Below are positions 39,976 through 49,086 of a stretch of DNA of 64,000 bases, in pieces. The DNA lies in assembly GCF_017115045.1 (NCBI RefSeq), contig NZ_JABXKK010000082.1, positions 1-64,000 on the forward strand. Reading direction: 5' to 3'. Below the pieces are notes generated by a model. That model ran no database searches. It was not told the DNA's origin and saw only the letters and a list, made by a program, of their open reading frames with translations. Source of the DNA: Nostoc sp. NMS8 (lineage in GTDB: Bacteria; Cyanobacteriota; Cyanobacteriia; Cyanobacteriales; Nostocaceae). Each line of letters opens with the position of its first letter. The stretch's first letter is position 1. The translations under genes and the position numbers were made by a program.

Positions 39976-40431
39976 CTATTTCCAATCGGGAATCTCGGCA
40001 TCTTCACCACCAATCCCGATTCCAGTATTAAATACTTCTGCGTCGGTCAGGTTGAGATCGTTCATTGATGCTTGATACACATTAGAATCGTGAATTGTAG
40101 CGCGAGTAAAATTTACTCCGTTGAGATTGACTTGCTTCAAATTCACATTAGTTACATAAGCAGATGTTAGGTTAGCACCTGCCAAGTTTGCACCAGTTAA
40201 GTCAGCACCTTCGAGGTTAGCTCCTACAAGGTTTGCTCCTTGCAGTTTCGAGCCTCTCAAGTCAGCACCAATTAAATGAGCGCCACTGAGGTTAGCTCCT
40301 GATAGATCGCACTTAACACATTCCCCAGTTGAAAGCAGCTTTTGTAAATCCTGTGGATTCTCGGCTCTAACCGAGCTAGCGAAAAATAGGGGTGTTGCTA
40401 AGGCCATGGCCGCTAATAGCTGGAGTTTCAT
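39976..40431 (-). CDS. Exported pentapeptide-repeat protein
   Basis: A 151-residue protein with a clear signal peptide (MKLQLLAAMALATPLFFASSVRA). About fifteen consecutive pentapeptides of the A(D/N)LXX type follow (CDLSGANLSGAHLIGADLRG, about residues 41-110), which fold as a right-handed quadrilateral beta helix. A conserved CVKC pair (about 38-41) precedes the repeats. This signal-CVKCDLSGANL architecture recurs in cyanobacteria; its job is unknown. Single gene followed by a terminator. Confidence 0.9.
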   Translation of the reverse strand: MKLQLLAAMALATPLFFASSVRAENPQDLQKLLSTGECVKCDLSGANLSGAHLIGADLRGSKLQGANLVGANLEGADLTGANLAGANLTSAYVTNVNLKQVNLNGVNFTRATIHDSNVYQASMNDLNLTDAEVFNTGIGIGGEDAEIPDWK

Positions 40432-40732
40432 AATTTTTCCCCCTTAATAATCAAGTTGCGTCCGTTCTGTCCCTCACAACTCTATTATCTCACTAAACTT
40501 CGTGAGGTCAATCTATCTTGTGACAATCTATCTCCTGACAGGTTTGTTGCGATCTGAAACAGGAATATAAAGTAATGTCACAAACACCATTAATTCTGAT
40601 TTATGGCGATTTTACCTGATAATTCCTCAAAAAAAGCCAGTATTAAATCACTATTAAATCTTTTGAAAAGCTGGATTTACTCACCATAGCTGGTTTTATA
40701 AGTATTTATACTTTATCAATTGATGGTTGAGC
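40432..40732. other. Intergenic region upstream of the pentapeptide gene
   Basis: 300 bp, AT-rich. It holds the promoter region of the pentapeptide gene and the 3' flank of the hydrolase gene. No repeat or RNA was recognised. Confidence 0.4.
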
Positions 40733-41596
40733 TTAATTCCTCAGAAATTCTCGCATATACTGATTAACCAATTCAGGCTGTTCTTGCTGCACCCAATGGC
40801 CACAATTAGGAATGTACTTGATTTGAAAATCCCTGACATAAGCTGCGGTGTTGTAAGTTAGTTCCTTGCCGAGTGCAGTGTCATTTTCTCCCCAAATCAT
40901 CAGCGTTGGCACTTCCAGAATGCCCCAATTTGGATTTAGCATTCTCTGCTGAAAAATATTGCGGTAATAGTTCAGCATTGCTGTCAGGGCACCGCGTTTT
41001 GCCGCAGCATTTTTATATGCGTCAATATCGGCTTGCGTGAAAGCACTCTTGTTAACTGCTGTACCTTTAAAAGCTGTTTCAATAGCTTGGTAGTCGGAAG
41101 ATTGTAAAAGTAATTCTGGTATCCACGGTAGTTGAAAGAGGAAGATGTAATTGCTACGTAGCAACTGTTGGGGAGTGCGTAACCCTTGAGCAAATTTCGC
41201 AGGATGAGGCAGGTTAAGGATAATTAATCGCTCTACCATTTCGGGGTGAGTGTATGCAAAATTCCAAGCGATCGCACCTCCCCAATCATGTCCAGCTAAA
41301 ACACATTTTTGGTATCCTAAGCCTTTAATTACTCCTGCTACATCTTTGATAAATTCATCCATTACATAAGCTGATTGCTCATTTGGTTTATCACTATCGT
41401 TGTAGCCACGCAAATCAATGGCAACTACTTTAAAATCTTGAGCAAATTCAAGTATTTGATGCCGCCAAGAGTACCAAAATTCAGGAAACCCATGCAGCAT
41501 CAACATCAAGGGGCCTTCACCTTGGGTAACGTAGTGTAGCTTCACCCCATTAGTAGTTATATATTCGTGTTTCCAAGAAGTTTCTATTAGAAACAT
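40733..41596 (-). CDS. Alpha/beta hydrolase, epoxide hydrolase-like
   Basis: A 287-residue alpha/beta-hydrolase. HGFPEFWYSWRHQI is the oxyanion and cap-leading motif of epoxide hydrolases and haloalkane dehalogenases. The nucleophile elbow is GHDWGG, with Asp rather than Ser. The acid lies in WGENDTALG, and the histidine in NCGHWVQQEQPELVN. An Asp nucleophile with HGFPE..W favours epoxide hydrolase, but fluoroacetate- or halo-dehalogenase activity is possible. The ATG at 41596 is preferred over 41626, because the first ten residues are not family-like. No signal peptide. Confidence 0.88.
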   Translation of the reverse strand: MFLIETSWKHEYITTNGVKLHYVTQGEGPLMLMLHGFPEFWYSWRHQILEFAQDFKVVAIDLRGYNDSDKPNEQSAYVMDEFIKDVAGVIKGLGYQKCVLAGHDWGGAIAWNFAYTHPEMVERLIILNLPHPAKFAQGLRTPQQLLRSNYIFLFQLPWIPELLLQSSDYQAIETAFKGTAVNKSAFTQADIDAYKNAAAKRGALTAMLNYYRNIFQQRMLNPNWGILEVPTLMIWGENDTALGKELTYNTAAYVRDFQIKYIPNCGHWVQQEQPELVNQYMREFLRN

Positions 41597-41798
41597 AATC
41601 AATCCCAATTCAGCATTATAAAACACTAAATAATATATTACTTAATAAGTTTAATATGATTTTTAGGAACCTCACATCTATTAAAAGACAGTATTACAAT
41701 AGTGATTTATTACAAAATAATTAAACAATTTGCCCTGGGATAGATGTGAATCGCGGGTAAATTTTGGTAAAAGTAGATATAATTATTCTCCAACTACC

Positions 41799-42617
41799 AT
41801 GACACAACAGTTGACAAACCATGCTTCATTGTGGGTTGAGCGACTGGGACGATTTGGCTATGTTTCCAAGGGAGTAGTTTACGGTATAGTTGGACTACTG
41901 GCAGCACAGGCGGCTTTTGGCAGGGGTGGTAAAACAACTGATACCCAAGGCGCTCTGCAAACAATTGTCAACCAGCCATTTGGAAAATTTTTGCTGGCTT
42001 TAGTTGCAACTGGCTTGATTGGATACGTAATCTGGCGTTTTGTGCAGGCAATTAAAGACCCAGAAAATAAAGGTAACGATGCCAAAGGTTTAGCAGTGCG
42101 AATTGGTTACGCAGTTAATGGCTTGATTTATGCAAGTTTAGCCTTAAGTGCTGTGCAAATCGTTATGGGTACAGGCAGTGGTAAAAATAGTAGTGATTCT
42201 ACTGAAGATTCGACAGCACGGTTGCTTTCTCAACCCTTTGGTGAGTGGTTAGTTGGAACTGTGGGGGTGTTTGTAATTGCTCTAGGTTTCTATCAGTTTT
42301 ATCAAGCTTTTAGTGGGAAATTTCGTAAAGAACTCAATTTAACAGAATTAAGCAACACACAAGCCCAATGGGTAATGAGGATTTCCAGATTTGGTTTAGC
42401 GGCACGGGGTATAGTATTTTGTATTATCGGTTGGTTTTTAATTGAAGCTGCAAAACAATCGAATGCCGCTACCGCCGAAGGTTTGGATGAAGTATTACAG
42501 ACGCTAGCGCAACAGCCTAACGGAGCATGGCTTTTGGGTATTGTGGCACTAGGTTTGGTTGCCTATGCCATTTACACAATAATACAGGCGCGGTATCGTC
42601 GGGTAGTGAATGTTTAG
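41799..42617 (+). CDS. DUF1206 integral membrane protein
   Basis: A 272-residue membrane protein made of three similar units of two helices each (RLGRFGYVSKGVVYGIVGLLAAQAAFG; RIGYAVNGLIYASLALSAVQIVMG; RISRFGLAARGIVFCIIGWFLIEAA), which is the DUF1206 pattern. Each unit opens with an R..G....G(I/V)VY motif. The function is unknown. The ATG at 41799 is chosen over 41730 because the upstream 23 codons are not hydrophobic or family-like and MTQQLTNHASLWVERLGRFGY begins the first unit. It precedes the glycosidase-like gene by 33 bp, so co-transcription is possible. Confidence 0.88.
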   Translation: MTQQLTNHASLWVERLGRFGYVSKGVVYGIVGLLAAQAAFGRGGKTTDTQGALQTIVNQPFGKFLLALVATGLIGYVIWRFVQAIKDPENKGNDAKGLAVRIGYAVNGLIYASLALSAVQIVMGTGSGKNSSDSTEDSTARLLSQPFGEWLVGTVGVFVIALGFYQFYQAFSGKFRKELNLTELSNTQAQWVMRISRFGLAARGIVFCIIGWFLIEAAKQSNAATAEGLDEVLQTLAQQPNGAWLLGIVALGLVAYAIYTIIQARYRRVVNV

Positions 42618-42650
42618 ATGGTGCAGTGCCGAGAATTTTAATTTATAGAA

Positions 42651-43796
42651 ATGGCAATAATAGAAACCCGTGGTATCTGGCTGACCACTACTGATAGTAA
42701 AGTTCTCAGGTCAAAGGAACGCATTGCTGAGGCGATGGATTTCTTGGCCGAGACAGGATTTAATGTGGTGTTTCCCGTTGTTTGGAACAAGGCAGTAACT
42801 TTGTATCCCAGTCAGACAATGCAGCAGACTTTTGGAGTTGAAATTGACCCGATGTTTGTAGGCCGAGACCCTTTAGAAGAAGTGATAATTGAGGCGCGGC
42901 GAGTTGGGTTGAAAGTTATTCCTTGGTTTGAATACGGTTTTGCCAGTTCCTACAATTTAAATGGTGGTGTACTTTTACAGAAAAAACCGGAATGGGCGGC
43001 GCGTGATTATAACGGCAATTTATTGAAGAAAAACGGCTTTGAGTGGTTGAATGCACTCGACCCACAGGTGCAGGAATTTTTATTGAACTTGGTGCTGGAA
43101 GTTGCGAATAATTATGATGTGGATGGTGTTCAAGGTGACGATCGCTTCCCGGCATTACCTTCTGAAGGTGGGTATGATGAGGGAACTATCAGTCGTTATC
43201 GCCAGAAATTTAATTGCAATCCACCACAGAACCCCAAGGATAGGCAATGGTTACAGTGGCGTGCAGATATTCTGACTGAATTTTTGGCGCGTCTCTATCG
43301 GGAGGTGAAAGCGGTGAATTCTAATTTGCTGGTAGCGATCGCACCTAATATCTATGATTGGGCATTCCAGGAATATCTGCAAGACTCACCCACCTGGCTG
43401 AATCGAGGAATAGTTGATATGATTCAGCCGCAGATTTATCGCCGTGACTTTGGGAGTTACCGTGCGATCGCTGATAAACTGGTAAACCAGCAGTTCACAG
43501 ATGCGACACTGCCCAGGTTAGCACCGGGAATACTGATGAAACTTGGTAGTTATTGTATTAGTCCAGAATATCTGGTGCAAGCAATTGAATACAATCGCCA
43601 ACTTGGTATTCAAGGAGAGGTATTCTTTTTTTACGAAGGTTTGCGCGAAAATAACAATACCCTAGCTAAAGTTTTGCGAAATGGCCCCTATGCTAAGTCT
43701 GCATCATTTCCTACTCTGTCAGATTTGAGTGCGGGTGGTGTGATTAACAAGAGGACATCTTCAATTTGGCAAAGGTTATTAAAAAAGATTTTTTAA
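42651..43796 (+). CDS. GHL10-type glycoside hydrolase-like protein
   Basis: A 381-residue TIM-barrel protein of the GHL10 (DUF187) family. ETRGIWLTTTDSKVL, FNVVFPVVWNKAVTLYPS, GLKVIPWFEYGFASSYN, LDPQVQEFLLNLVLEVANNYDVDGVQGDDRF and IDMIQPQIYRRDF-like blocks are the barrel strands with candidate acidic residues. Family members act on cell-envelope or exopolysaccharide polymers, but the substrate here is unknown. No obvious signal peptide, unlike many relatives. The next gene starts 6 bp downstream, indicating an operon. Confidence 0.85.
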   Translation: MAIIETRGIWLTTTDSKVLRSKERIAEAMDFLAETGFNVVFPVVWNKAVTLYPSQTMQQTFGVEIDPMFVGRDPLEEVIIEARRVGLKVIPWFEYGFASSYNLNGGVLLQKKPEWAARDYNGNLLKKNGFEWLNALDPQVQEFLLNLVLEVANNYDVDGVQGDDRFPALPSEGGYDEGTISRYRQKFNCNPPQNPKDRQWLQWRADILTEFLARLYREVKAVNSNLLVAIAPNIYDWAFQEYLQDSPTWLNRGIVDMIQPQIYRRDFGSYRAIADKLVNQQFTDATLPRLAPGILMKLGSYCISPEYLVQAIEYNRQLGIQGEVFFFYEGLRENNNTLAKVLRNGPYAKSASFPTLSDLSAGGVINKRTSSIWQRLLKKIF

Positions 43797-43802
43797 GGGA
43801 AA

Positions 43803-44237
43803 ATGCGCGTGGAATCTCAATTCTCGGTGGAACAGGTAATTAAAACTTTAAAAGAGGATTTACCAACACTTTTTGAAAAAGATATTTCATATCAGATTTA
43901 TACAGATGATATCTACTTTAAAGACCCGGTAAATACATTTAAATATAAATTTAACTATCGTATTATCTTTTGGACTTTGCGATTTCACGCTCGGCTATTT
44001 TTTACCGAAATTTGCTTTGATGTGCATGAAGTATCTCAGTCATCCGAAGACACGATTTTAGCTAAGTGGACAGTGCGGGGAGTGTTGCGCGTTCCTTGGA
44101 AAGCAAGGTTGCTTTTTAATGGCTATTCAACATATAAACTCAACCAAGATAATTTGATATACGAGCATATTGACACATGGGATCGCAAACCAGGGGAGAT
44201 TTTACGGCAGTTTTGGCAAAGAGGAGGGGAGAGATAA
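43803..44237 (+). CDS. DUF2358-like protein
   Basis: A 144-residue protein resembling the DUF2358 family of cyanobacteria and plastids. The block FEKDISYQIYTDDIYFKDPVNTFKYKFNYRIIFWTLRFHARLFFTEICFDVHEV and the terminal YEHIDTWDRKPGEILRQFW fit a small NTF2-like alpha+beta fold. Function unknown. It lies 6 bp after the GHL10 gene and is surely co-transcribed with it. Confidence 0.7.
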   Translation: MRVESQFSVEQVIKTLKEDLPTLFEKDISYQIYTDDIYFKDPVNTFKYKFNYRIIFWTLRFHARLFFTEICFDVHEVSQSSEDTILAKWTVRGVLRVPWKARLLFNGYSTYKLNQDNLIYEHIDTWDRKPGEILRQFWQRGGER

Positions 44238-44372
44238 TTAGCTGTTAGATATTCATTCTTGAGACTAAGAATAATTAAGATTGAAATAGGTTGTTAAATT
44301 TAGTTTAAATAAGCTCTTACTCTTAACTGAAAGAATGATAAGCGAGGCAAACTTATTTATTTGTTGATTTTG

Positions 44373-44591
44373 TTAAACCAATAATGTTTTCCCACCAATT
44401 GATTGATGATATAAAGTCATTAGCTGGCTAGCATTTAAAGTTTCTACGGCATAAGCTTTTCCTGTTAAGTCGCTGAATTCTACTTCAAAAACTTCAGGTT
44501 CATATTCTTCTACAATCGTTCCTACTTGACCGCGATGCAATCCCAATTCTGGTAAGTCTTCGGTTAGGGCAACTACATCTAATAATTTCAT
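44373..44591 (-). CDS. DUF4926 small protein
   Basis: A 72-residue protein of the DUF4926 type: LLDVVALTEDLPELGLHRGQVGTIVEEYEPEVFEVEFSDLTGKAYAVETL is a small SH3-like beta barrel. It is encoded 17 bp downstream of the DUF6883 gene on the same strand. These two families are often found side by side in cyanobacteria, in an arrangement that resembles toxin-antitoxin pairs; no activity is known to me. The ATG at 44591 is the only sensible start. Confidence 0.8.
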   Translation of the reverse strand: MKLLDVVALTEDLPELGLHRGQVGTIVEEYEPEVFEVEFSDLTGKAYAVETLNASQLMTLYHQSIGGKTLLV

Positions 44592-44608
44592 TAGTATTAC
44601 CTCATTGC

Positions 44609-44941
44609 TTAGATTATATAACAGCTAACTAGGCGGGGGAAGCCTTCATTATTACGCACTATCCAAACACTTTGAATAATTGCTTGTTTATCTGAGCGAT
44701 TCAGGGGAAAATCAATGATATATTTTTGACCGTATTGATTACTTTTACCAGGGATAGCATCATAATTTACTACTGCTTGTAAAAGTATGGCTTGTAATTC
44801 TTCTGCATCATCTAAATTTAAGTCTAGTGCAGATTTAAATACACGGGCTTTGTGTTTTCCCTCTGGATGTTCTGGGTTGAGACAGTAACCCGCAATTTTA
44901 TCTATTTCAACGATAGCGCATTCAGGGTTAGGAAGTTTCAT
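44609..44941 (-). CDS. DUF6883 small protein
   Basis: A 110-residue protein matching the DUF6883 pattern: a conserved LNPEHPEGKHKARVFKSAL segment near the N-terminus, then GQKYIIDFPL and a final VWIVRNNEGFPRLVSCYI. The lone HPxGKHKA motif is its most striking feature and could be an active site. It is first of a two-gene unit with the DUF4926 protein (17-bp gap). The function is unknown; an accessory toxin-antitoxin-like or mobile-DNA-related role is a guess. Confidence 0.75.
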   Translation of the reverse strand: MKLPNPECAIVEIDKIAGYCLNPEHPEGKHKARVFKSALDLNLDDAEELQAILLQAVVNYDAIPGKSNQYGQKYIIDFPLNRSDKQAIIQSVWIVRNNEGFPRLVSCYII

Positions 44942-45077
44942 AATACGTTTGCTATAACCTTTGACTTATCCATACTGCAATTCAACAGTTAAATAAAAAT
45001 CAAATAGTCTCAAACTAGGGATAAAATTTAGAGATAAGATGGTTTAGTTTTATATAATCCACCCTACTTTGAAAAGA

Positions 45078-47966
45078 CTAAGATTTCACCGCTGGATACT
45101 GTTTCAAAACCTGCTTTAAATATTGCCCAGTATAAGACCTGGGATTTTTTGCAACTTCCTCTGGTGTACCCACAGCAATCAATTCTCCGCCTTTGTCGCC
45201 ACCTTCTGGCCCCAAATCTATCACCCAGTCAGAACAACGAATTACATCTAAATTGTGTTCAATTACTAAAATTGAATTTCCTTTATCCACCAATCTTTGC
45301 AACACATCTAACAATTTGTGGACATCGTAAAAAGATAACCCTGTTGTCGGTTCATCTATTAAATAAAGTGTCTTCCCTGTGGCGCGTCGAGATAGTTCGG
45401 TTGCTAATTTTACCCGTTGCGCTTCACCACCTGATAAGGTAGTCGCAGGTTGTCCTAGTTGGACATAACCCAAGCCGACATCAAATAAAGTTTGCAAACG
45501 CGCGATAGCTTTGGGAATATTCTGGAAAAAGTCTAAGCTTTCCTCAACTGTCATTCTCAGAACATCAGAGATTGACTTATCTTTATACTTCACCTGCAAA
45601 GTCTCGCGGTTATACCTTGCACCTTTACAAATTTCGCATTGTACGTAAACATCCGGGAGAAAGTTCATTTCAATCACATTCACACCCTGTCCGCTACAAG
45701 CTTCGCAACGTCCACCTTTAACGTTAAAAGAAAATTGTCCAGGTTTATAACCCCTAGCTTTGGCTTCGACTGTTTGAGAAAATACATCTCGAATGGCATC
45801 GAAAATTCCTGTGTAAGTTGCAGGGTTAGAACGTGGTGTGCGTCCAATGGGTGATTGATCGATCACGATCGCTTTATCAATCGCGTTTAATCCCTGAATT
45901 TTATCCAAATGTCTGGGTAAGGGAACTTTCTTAGTTAAATGGTGTTGCAGAGATGGATATAGTAATTCGTTAATTAGGGTAGATTTGCCAGAACCAGACA
46001 CACCAGTAATGGAGACGAGTTTACCTAATGGAATGTCTACATCTATATTTTGTAAATTGTTACGATGAGCATTTTGAATTCCCAAACTGCGCCCATTTCC
46101 TTCTCGGCGTGCTGCTGGCGTGGTAATTACTCGTCTTCCTGATAAATATGCACCCGTCAAGGAATCCTCTGCTGCTAATAATGCCTGAAAATCACCTTGG
46201 GCGATTATATTTCCGCCGTGAATTCCAGCACCGGGGCCAATATCAACTATGTAGTTAGCTGCGCGAATTGTTTCTTCATCGTGTTCAACGACAATTAACG
46301 TATTACCCAAATCTCGCAATTTAGTTAAAGTTTTCAGCAACCTACCATTATCTCGTTGATGCAAACCAATACTCGGTTCATCTAAAACGTAGAGAACTCC
46401 TGTTAAACCAGAACCAATTTGCGTGGCTAGACGAATTCGTTGGGCTTCGCCACCAGAAAGCGTCATGGCGGGACGGTCAAGGGTGAGATAATCTAAACCT
46501 ACATCCAACAAAAATTGTAATCTTGCTTTGATTTCTCGCAGAACTAAATCAGCAATTTGTAACTGGCGATCGCTCAACTTAAATTGCTCAATTCTCTCCC
46601 GACAATCCCGAATTGATACGGTAGTCAATTCTAAAATTCCATATTGTCCCAACTTCACCGCCAAGGCTTCCGGTTTTAACCGTTTTCCCAGACAAACTTC
46701 ACACGGTTGATCGATTAAATACTGCTCTAATTTTTGCTTAACTAATTCCGAACCACCCTCATATTGCCGTTGCAAAATTGGAATAGCACCTTTAAAACTC
46801 TGCTTTCTTTGTGCAACTGCTGCTCGTTCATCTTTCTCTCCAAACAAAATAATTTGCTGCTGTTCTTCTGTCAGCTTGCTCCAATTTGTCTGTAACTCAA
46901 ATCCATAAATTTGTCCTACACTATAGAGTAATTCCAAATAATAAGAATTATCTTTTTCTGACCAAGGTGCGATCGCAGCATAAACTGGCGCTTCCCAGTC
47001 GGGTACGATCAAGTCTGGCGCAAATCTCCTTAAAGTCCCAATTCCATGACAGTGTGGACAAGCACCATAAGGCGAGTTAAAGGAGAACAATCGCGGTGAT
47101 AATTCCTCCATTACCGCGCCATGTTCTGGACAGGCAAAATTTTCCGAAAATACTAATTCTTCTTCTTTTTCTTGTCCGTCGTCACCAAGCAGACTCACCA
47201 GAATGGCCGCAATCCCACCCGATTGCTTGAGACACGTAGACAGGGAATCAACCAAACGCTCCTGGATATCAGCCTTTTTCACCAAGCGGTCAATTACCAC
47301 TTCGATGGTGTGGGTAAAGTTTTTATCCAATTCAATGGAATCTGACAGTTCGCGGATCTCGCCATTGATCCGCACGCGGACAAAACCTTGGGATGCCAGA
47401 CTTGACAAAAGCTTACGGTGTGTGCCTTTCTTCCCTCGAACAACGGGTGCAAGGATTTGGAAGCGGGTGCGATCTGGTAATTCCATGATGCGATCGCACA
47501 TCTCATCGATTGTCTGGGGTGCAATACAGCGATCGCATATTGGACAATGGGGTTCGCCAGCCCGACCAAACAACAGCCGCAAATAGTCGTAAATCTCTGT
47601 CACCGTACCGACAGTGGAACGGGGGTTATGAGACGTTGATTTTTGGTCAATGGAAATTGCTGGACTTAAGCCTTCAATGGCTTCCACATCCGGCTTATCC
47701 AGTTGTCCTAAAAATTGCCGGGCGTAGGCGCTGAGGGATTCGACATAGCGACGTTGCCCTTCAGCGAAAATCGTATCAAAGGCTAGGGAAGACTTACCAG
47801 AACCAGAAACGCCAGTGAATACGATTAGGCGATCGCGTGGCAATTCCAAGTCAATATTTTTCAGATTATGCTGCCTAGCACCCCGAATCCGAATGGTATT
47901 CTGGCTGTTGTGGCTGGGGTTGGGGAGATGTCCATTCAAGGATGCTGCTAGCTGTTGGTCTGACAT
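45078..47966 (-). CDS. uvrA: Excinuclease ABC subunit A
   Basis: A 962-residue nucleotide-excision-repair ATPase. It has two ABC modules: Walker A GVSGSGKSSL near residue 55 and GVSGSGKSTL near 655, with signature LSGGEAQRI in each half. The zinc modules are present: CPEHGAVMEEL..CPHCHG and CEACSGQGVNVIEMNFLPDVYVQCEICKG (CxxC-x19-CxxC). With UvrB it scans DNA and marks damage. The length is normal (940-970). The first 20 residues before NTIRIRGARQHNL are poorly conserved, so the exact start is less certain. No SOS box was recognised upstream. Confidence 0.95.
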   Translation of the reverse strand: MSDQQLAASLNGHLPNPSHNSQNTIRIRGARQHNLKNIDLELPRDRLIVFTGVSGSGKSSLAFDTIFAEGQRRYVESLSAYARQFLGQLDKPDVEAIEGLSPAISIDQKSTSHNPRSTVGTVTEIYDYLRLLFGRAGEPHCPICDRCIAPQTIDEMCDRIMELPDRTRFQILAPVVRGKKGTHRKLLSSLASQGFVRVRINGEIRELSDSIELDKNFTHTIEVVIDRLVKKADIQERLVDSLSTCLKQSGGIAAILVSLLGDDGQEKEEELVFSENFACPEHGAVMEELSPRLFSFNSPYGACPHCHGIGTLRRFAPDLIVPDWEAPVYAAIAPWSEKDNSYYLELLYSVGQIYGFELQTNWSKLTEEQQQIILFGEKDERAAVAQRKQSFKGAIPILQRQYEGGSELVKQKLEQYLIDQPCEVCLGKRLKPEALAVKLGQYGILELTTVSIRDCRERIEQFKLSDRQLQIADLVLREIKARLQFLLDVGLDYLTLDRPAMTLSGGEAQRIRLATQIGSGLTGVLYVLDEPSIGLHQRDNGRLLKTLTKLRDLGNTLIVVEHDEETIRAANYIVDIGPGAGIHGGNIIAQGDFQALLAAEDSLTGAYLSGRRVITTPAARREGNGRSLGIQNAHRNNLQNIDVDIPLGKLVSITGVSGSGKSTLINELLYPSLQHHLTKKVPLPRHLDKIQGLNAIDKAIVIDQSPIGRTPRSNPATYTGIFDAIRDVFSQTVEAKARGYKPGQFSFNVKGGRCEACSGQGVNVIEMNFLPDVYVQCEICKGARYNRETLQVKYKDKSISDVLRMTVEESLDFFQNIPKAIARLQTLFDVGLGYVQLGQPATTLSGGEAQRVKLATELSRRATGKTLYLIDEPTTGLSFYDVHKLLDVLQRLVDKGNSILVIEHNLDVIRCSDWVIDLGPEGGDKGGELIAVGTPEEVAKNPRSYTGQYLKQVLKQYPAVKS

Positions 47967-48148
47967 ATTGGGCGGCGAAGAAGGAGTTTCTTATGAAACA
48001 GTCCTTAATAATACTATCTTTAATTGGTTTATTGTAGAACAATAGTACTGTTTTAGTTAGTTATCGTTCCAGATTCATGCCGCAGACATACTTAAGAGTC
48101 TGCTAATTTGGAAACATCTCGATTCAATATCCTTCTGAGGGTGAATCT

Positions 48149-48313
48149 ATGGTATCGGAAATCCAACCGCAGACGGAACGCGATCGCTTTAACCATTACC
48201 GAGATGAACTTTTTGATGTCCATTTAACGCGTCACGGAAGTTCCTACTCTCAAGGTAAACAAGCTAGTTCACTTAAGAACCGCTATGTTATATGCTTGAA
48301 TAAATCACGTTAA
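48149..48313 (+). CDS. Possible 54-residue hypothetical protein
   Basis: A short frame beginning MVSEIQPQTERDRFNHYRDE with a GAGG site about 9 bp before the ATG. It is hydrophilic, and no family was recognised. It lies between the divergent uvrA and tsaB genes and could equally be the 5' remnant of a longer gene, since the last dozen codons (SLKNRYVICLNKSR) look less protein-like. A functional product is unproven. Confidence 0.35.
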   Translation: MVSEIQPQTERDRFNHYRDELFDVHLTRHGSSYSQGKQASSLKNRYVICLNKSR

Positions 48314-48342
48314 CTCTATAATAATAGATATCTTAAGTAACT

Positions 48343-49002
48343 TTGACAACGGAACTAGAAGGCTTTGTAATAAATAAATATGCCTTAGCACTACACACTA
48401 CCACACCTGAATTAGGTTTGGCAATTAGTGATTTTGCTGGTGAAACTCGCTCCCAAATTTGGAATTTGGGGCGTGATTTATCCAGCTTAGTACATCAATA
48501 TTTGATTGAATTTGTCAAACCGCAAACTTGGGCAGATTTGTCTTTTATTGCAGTTGCAAAAGGCCCTGGTGGTTTTACAGGCACTCGGATTGGTGTTGTT
48601 ACTGCTCGGACTTTAGGGCAACAGTTAAATATTCCTGTATTTGCAATTTCAACTTTGGCTGCGGTAGCTTGGTCAGAAGCAGGCAAAAGTCCAAATTCAA
48701 AAACTATTGCTGTGGAGATGCCAGCACAACGAGGTCAAATTTTTGCTGGTATTTATGAGTTTGAGCCAGATGTTTCTAAGCTAAAAGTGTGTTTACCAGA
48801 TAAAGTGTTTACGCCAGAAGCATGGCAGGAAACTTTAGCGAATTGGCACACTAATTATCAGTTGATTCAAGCTCAATCTGGATTAGCAGAGACGGTGACA
48901 AGTATTTTGCAATTAGCTAATCTCGATTGGCAAGAGGGTAAATTTCCTAATTGGTCAGAGGCTTTGCCATATTATGGGCAGCATCCAGTACAAGATGCCT
49001 AA
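48343..49002 (+). CDS. tsaB: tRNA threonylcarbamoyladenosine biosynthesis protein TsaB
   Basis: A 219-residue protein of the ASKHA fold. ALALHTTTPELGLAI is the phosphate-1 loop, AVAKGPGGFTGTRIGVVTARTLGQQ is the TsaB hallmark, and VEMPAQRGQIFAGIYEF follows. It is the partner that activates TsaD in making t6A37 on ANN-decoding tRNAs. The frame opens at a TTG (48343); another start a few codons in cannot be excluded, as the conserved part begins at KYALALHTT. No clear ribosome site. Single gene. Confidence 0.92.
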   Translation: MTTELEGFVINKYALALHTTTPELGLAISDFAGETRSQIWNLGRDLSSLVHQYLIEFVKPQTWADLSFIAVAKGPGGFTGTRIGVVTARTLGQQLNIPVFAISTLAAVAWSEAGKSPNSKTIAVEMPAQRGQIFAGIYEFEPDVSKLKVCLPDKVFTPEAWQETLANWHTNYQLIQAQSGLAETVTSILQLANLDWQEGKFPNWSEALPYYGQHPVQDA

Positions 49003-49086
49003 TGAATGCTTCAAACTAGTTATCTAATGACTAATTTATTCACTAAACTACAAGAAGCGATCACCTCACAGTGCATAAATCCCAAA

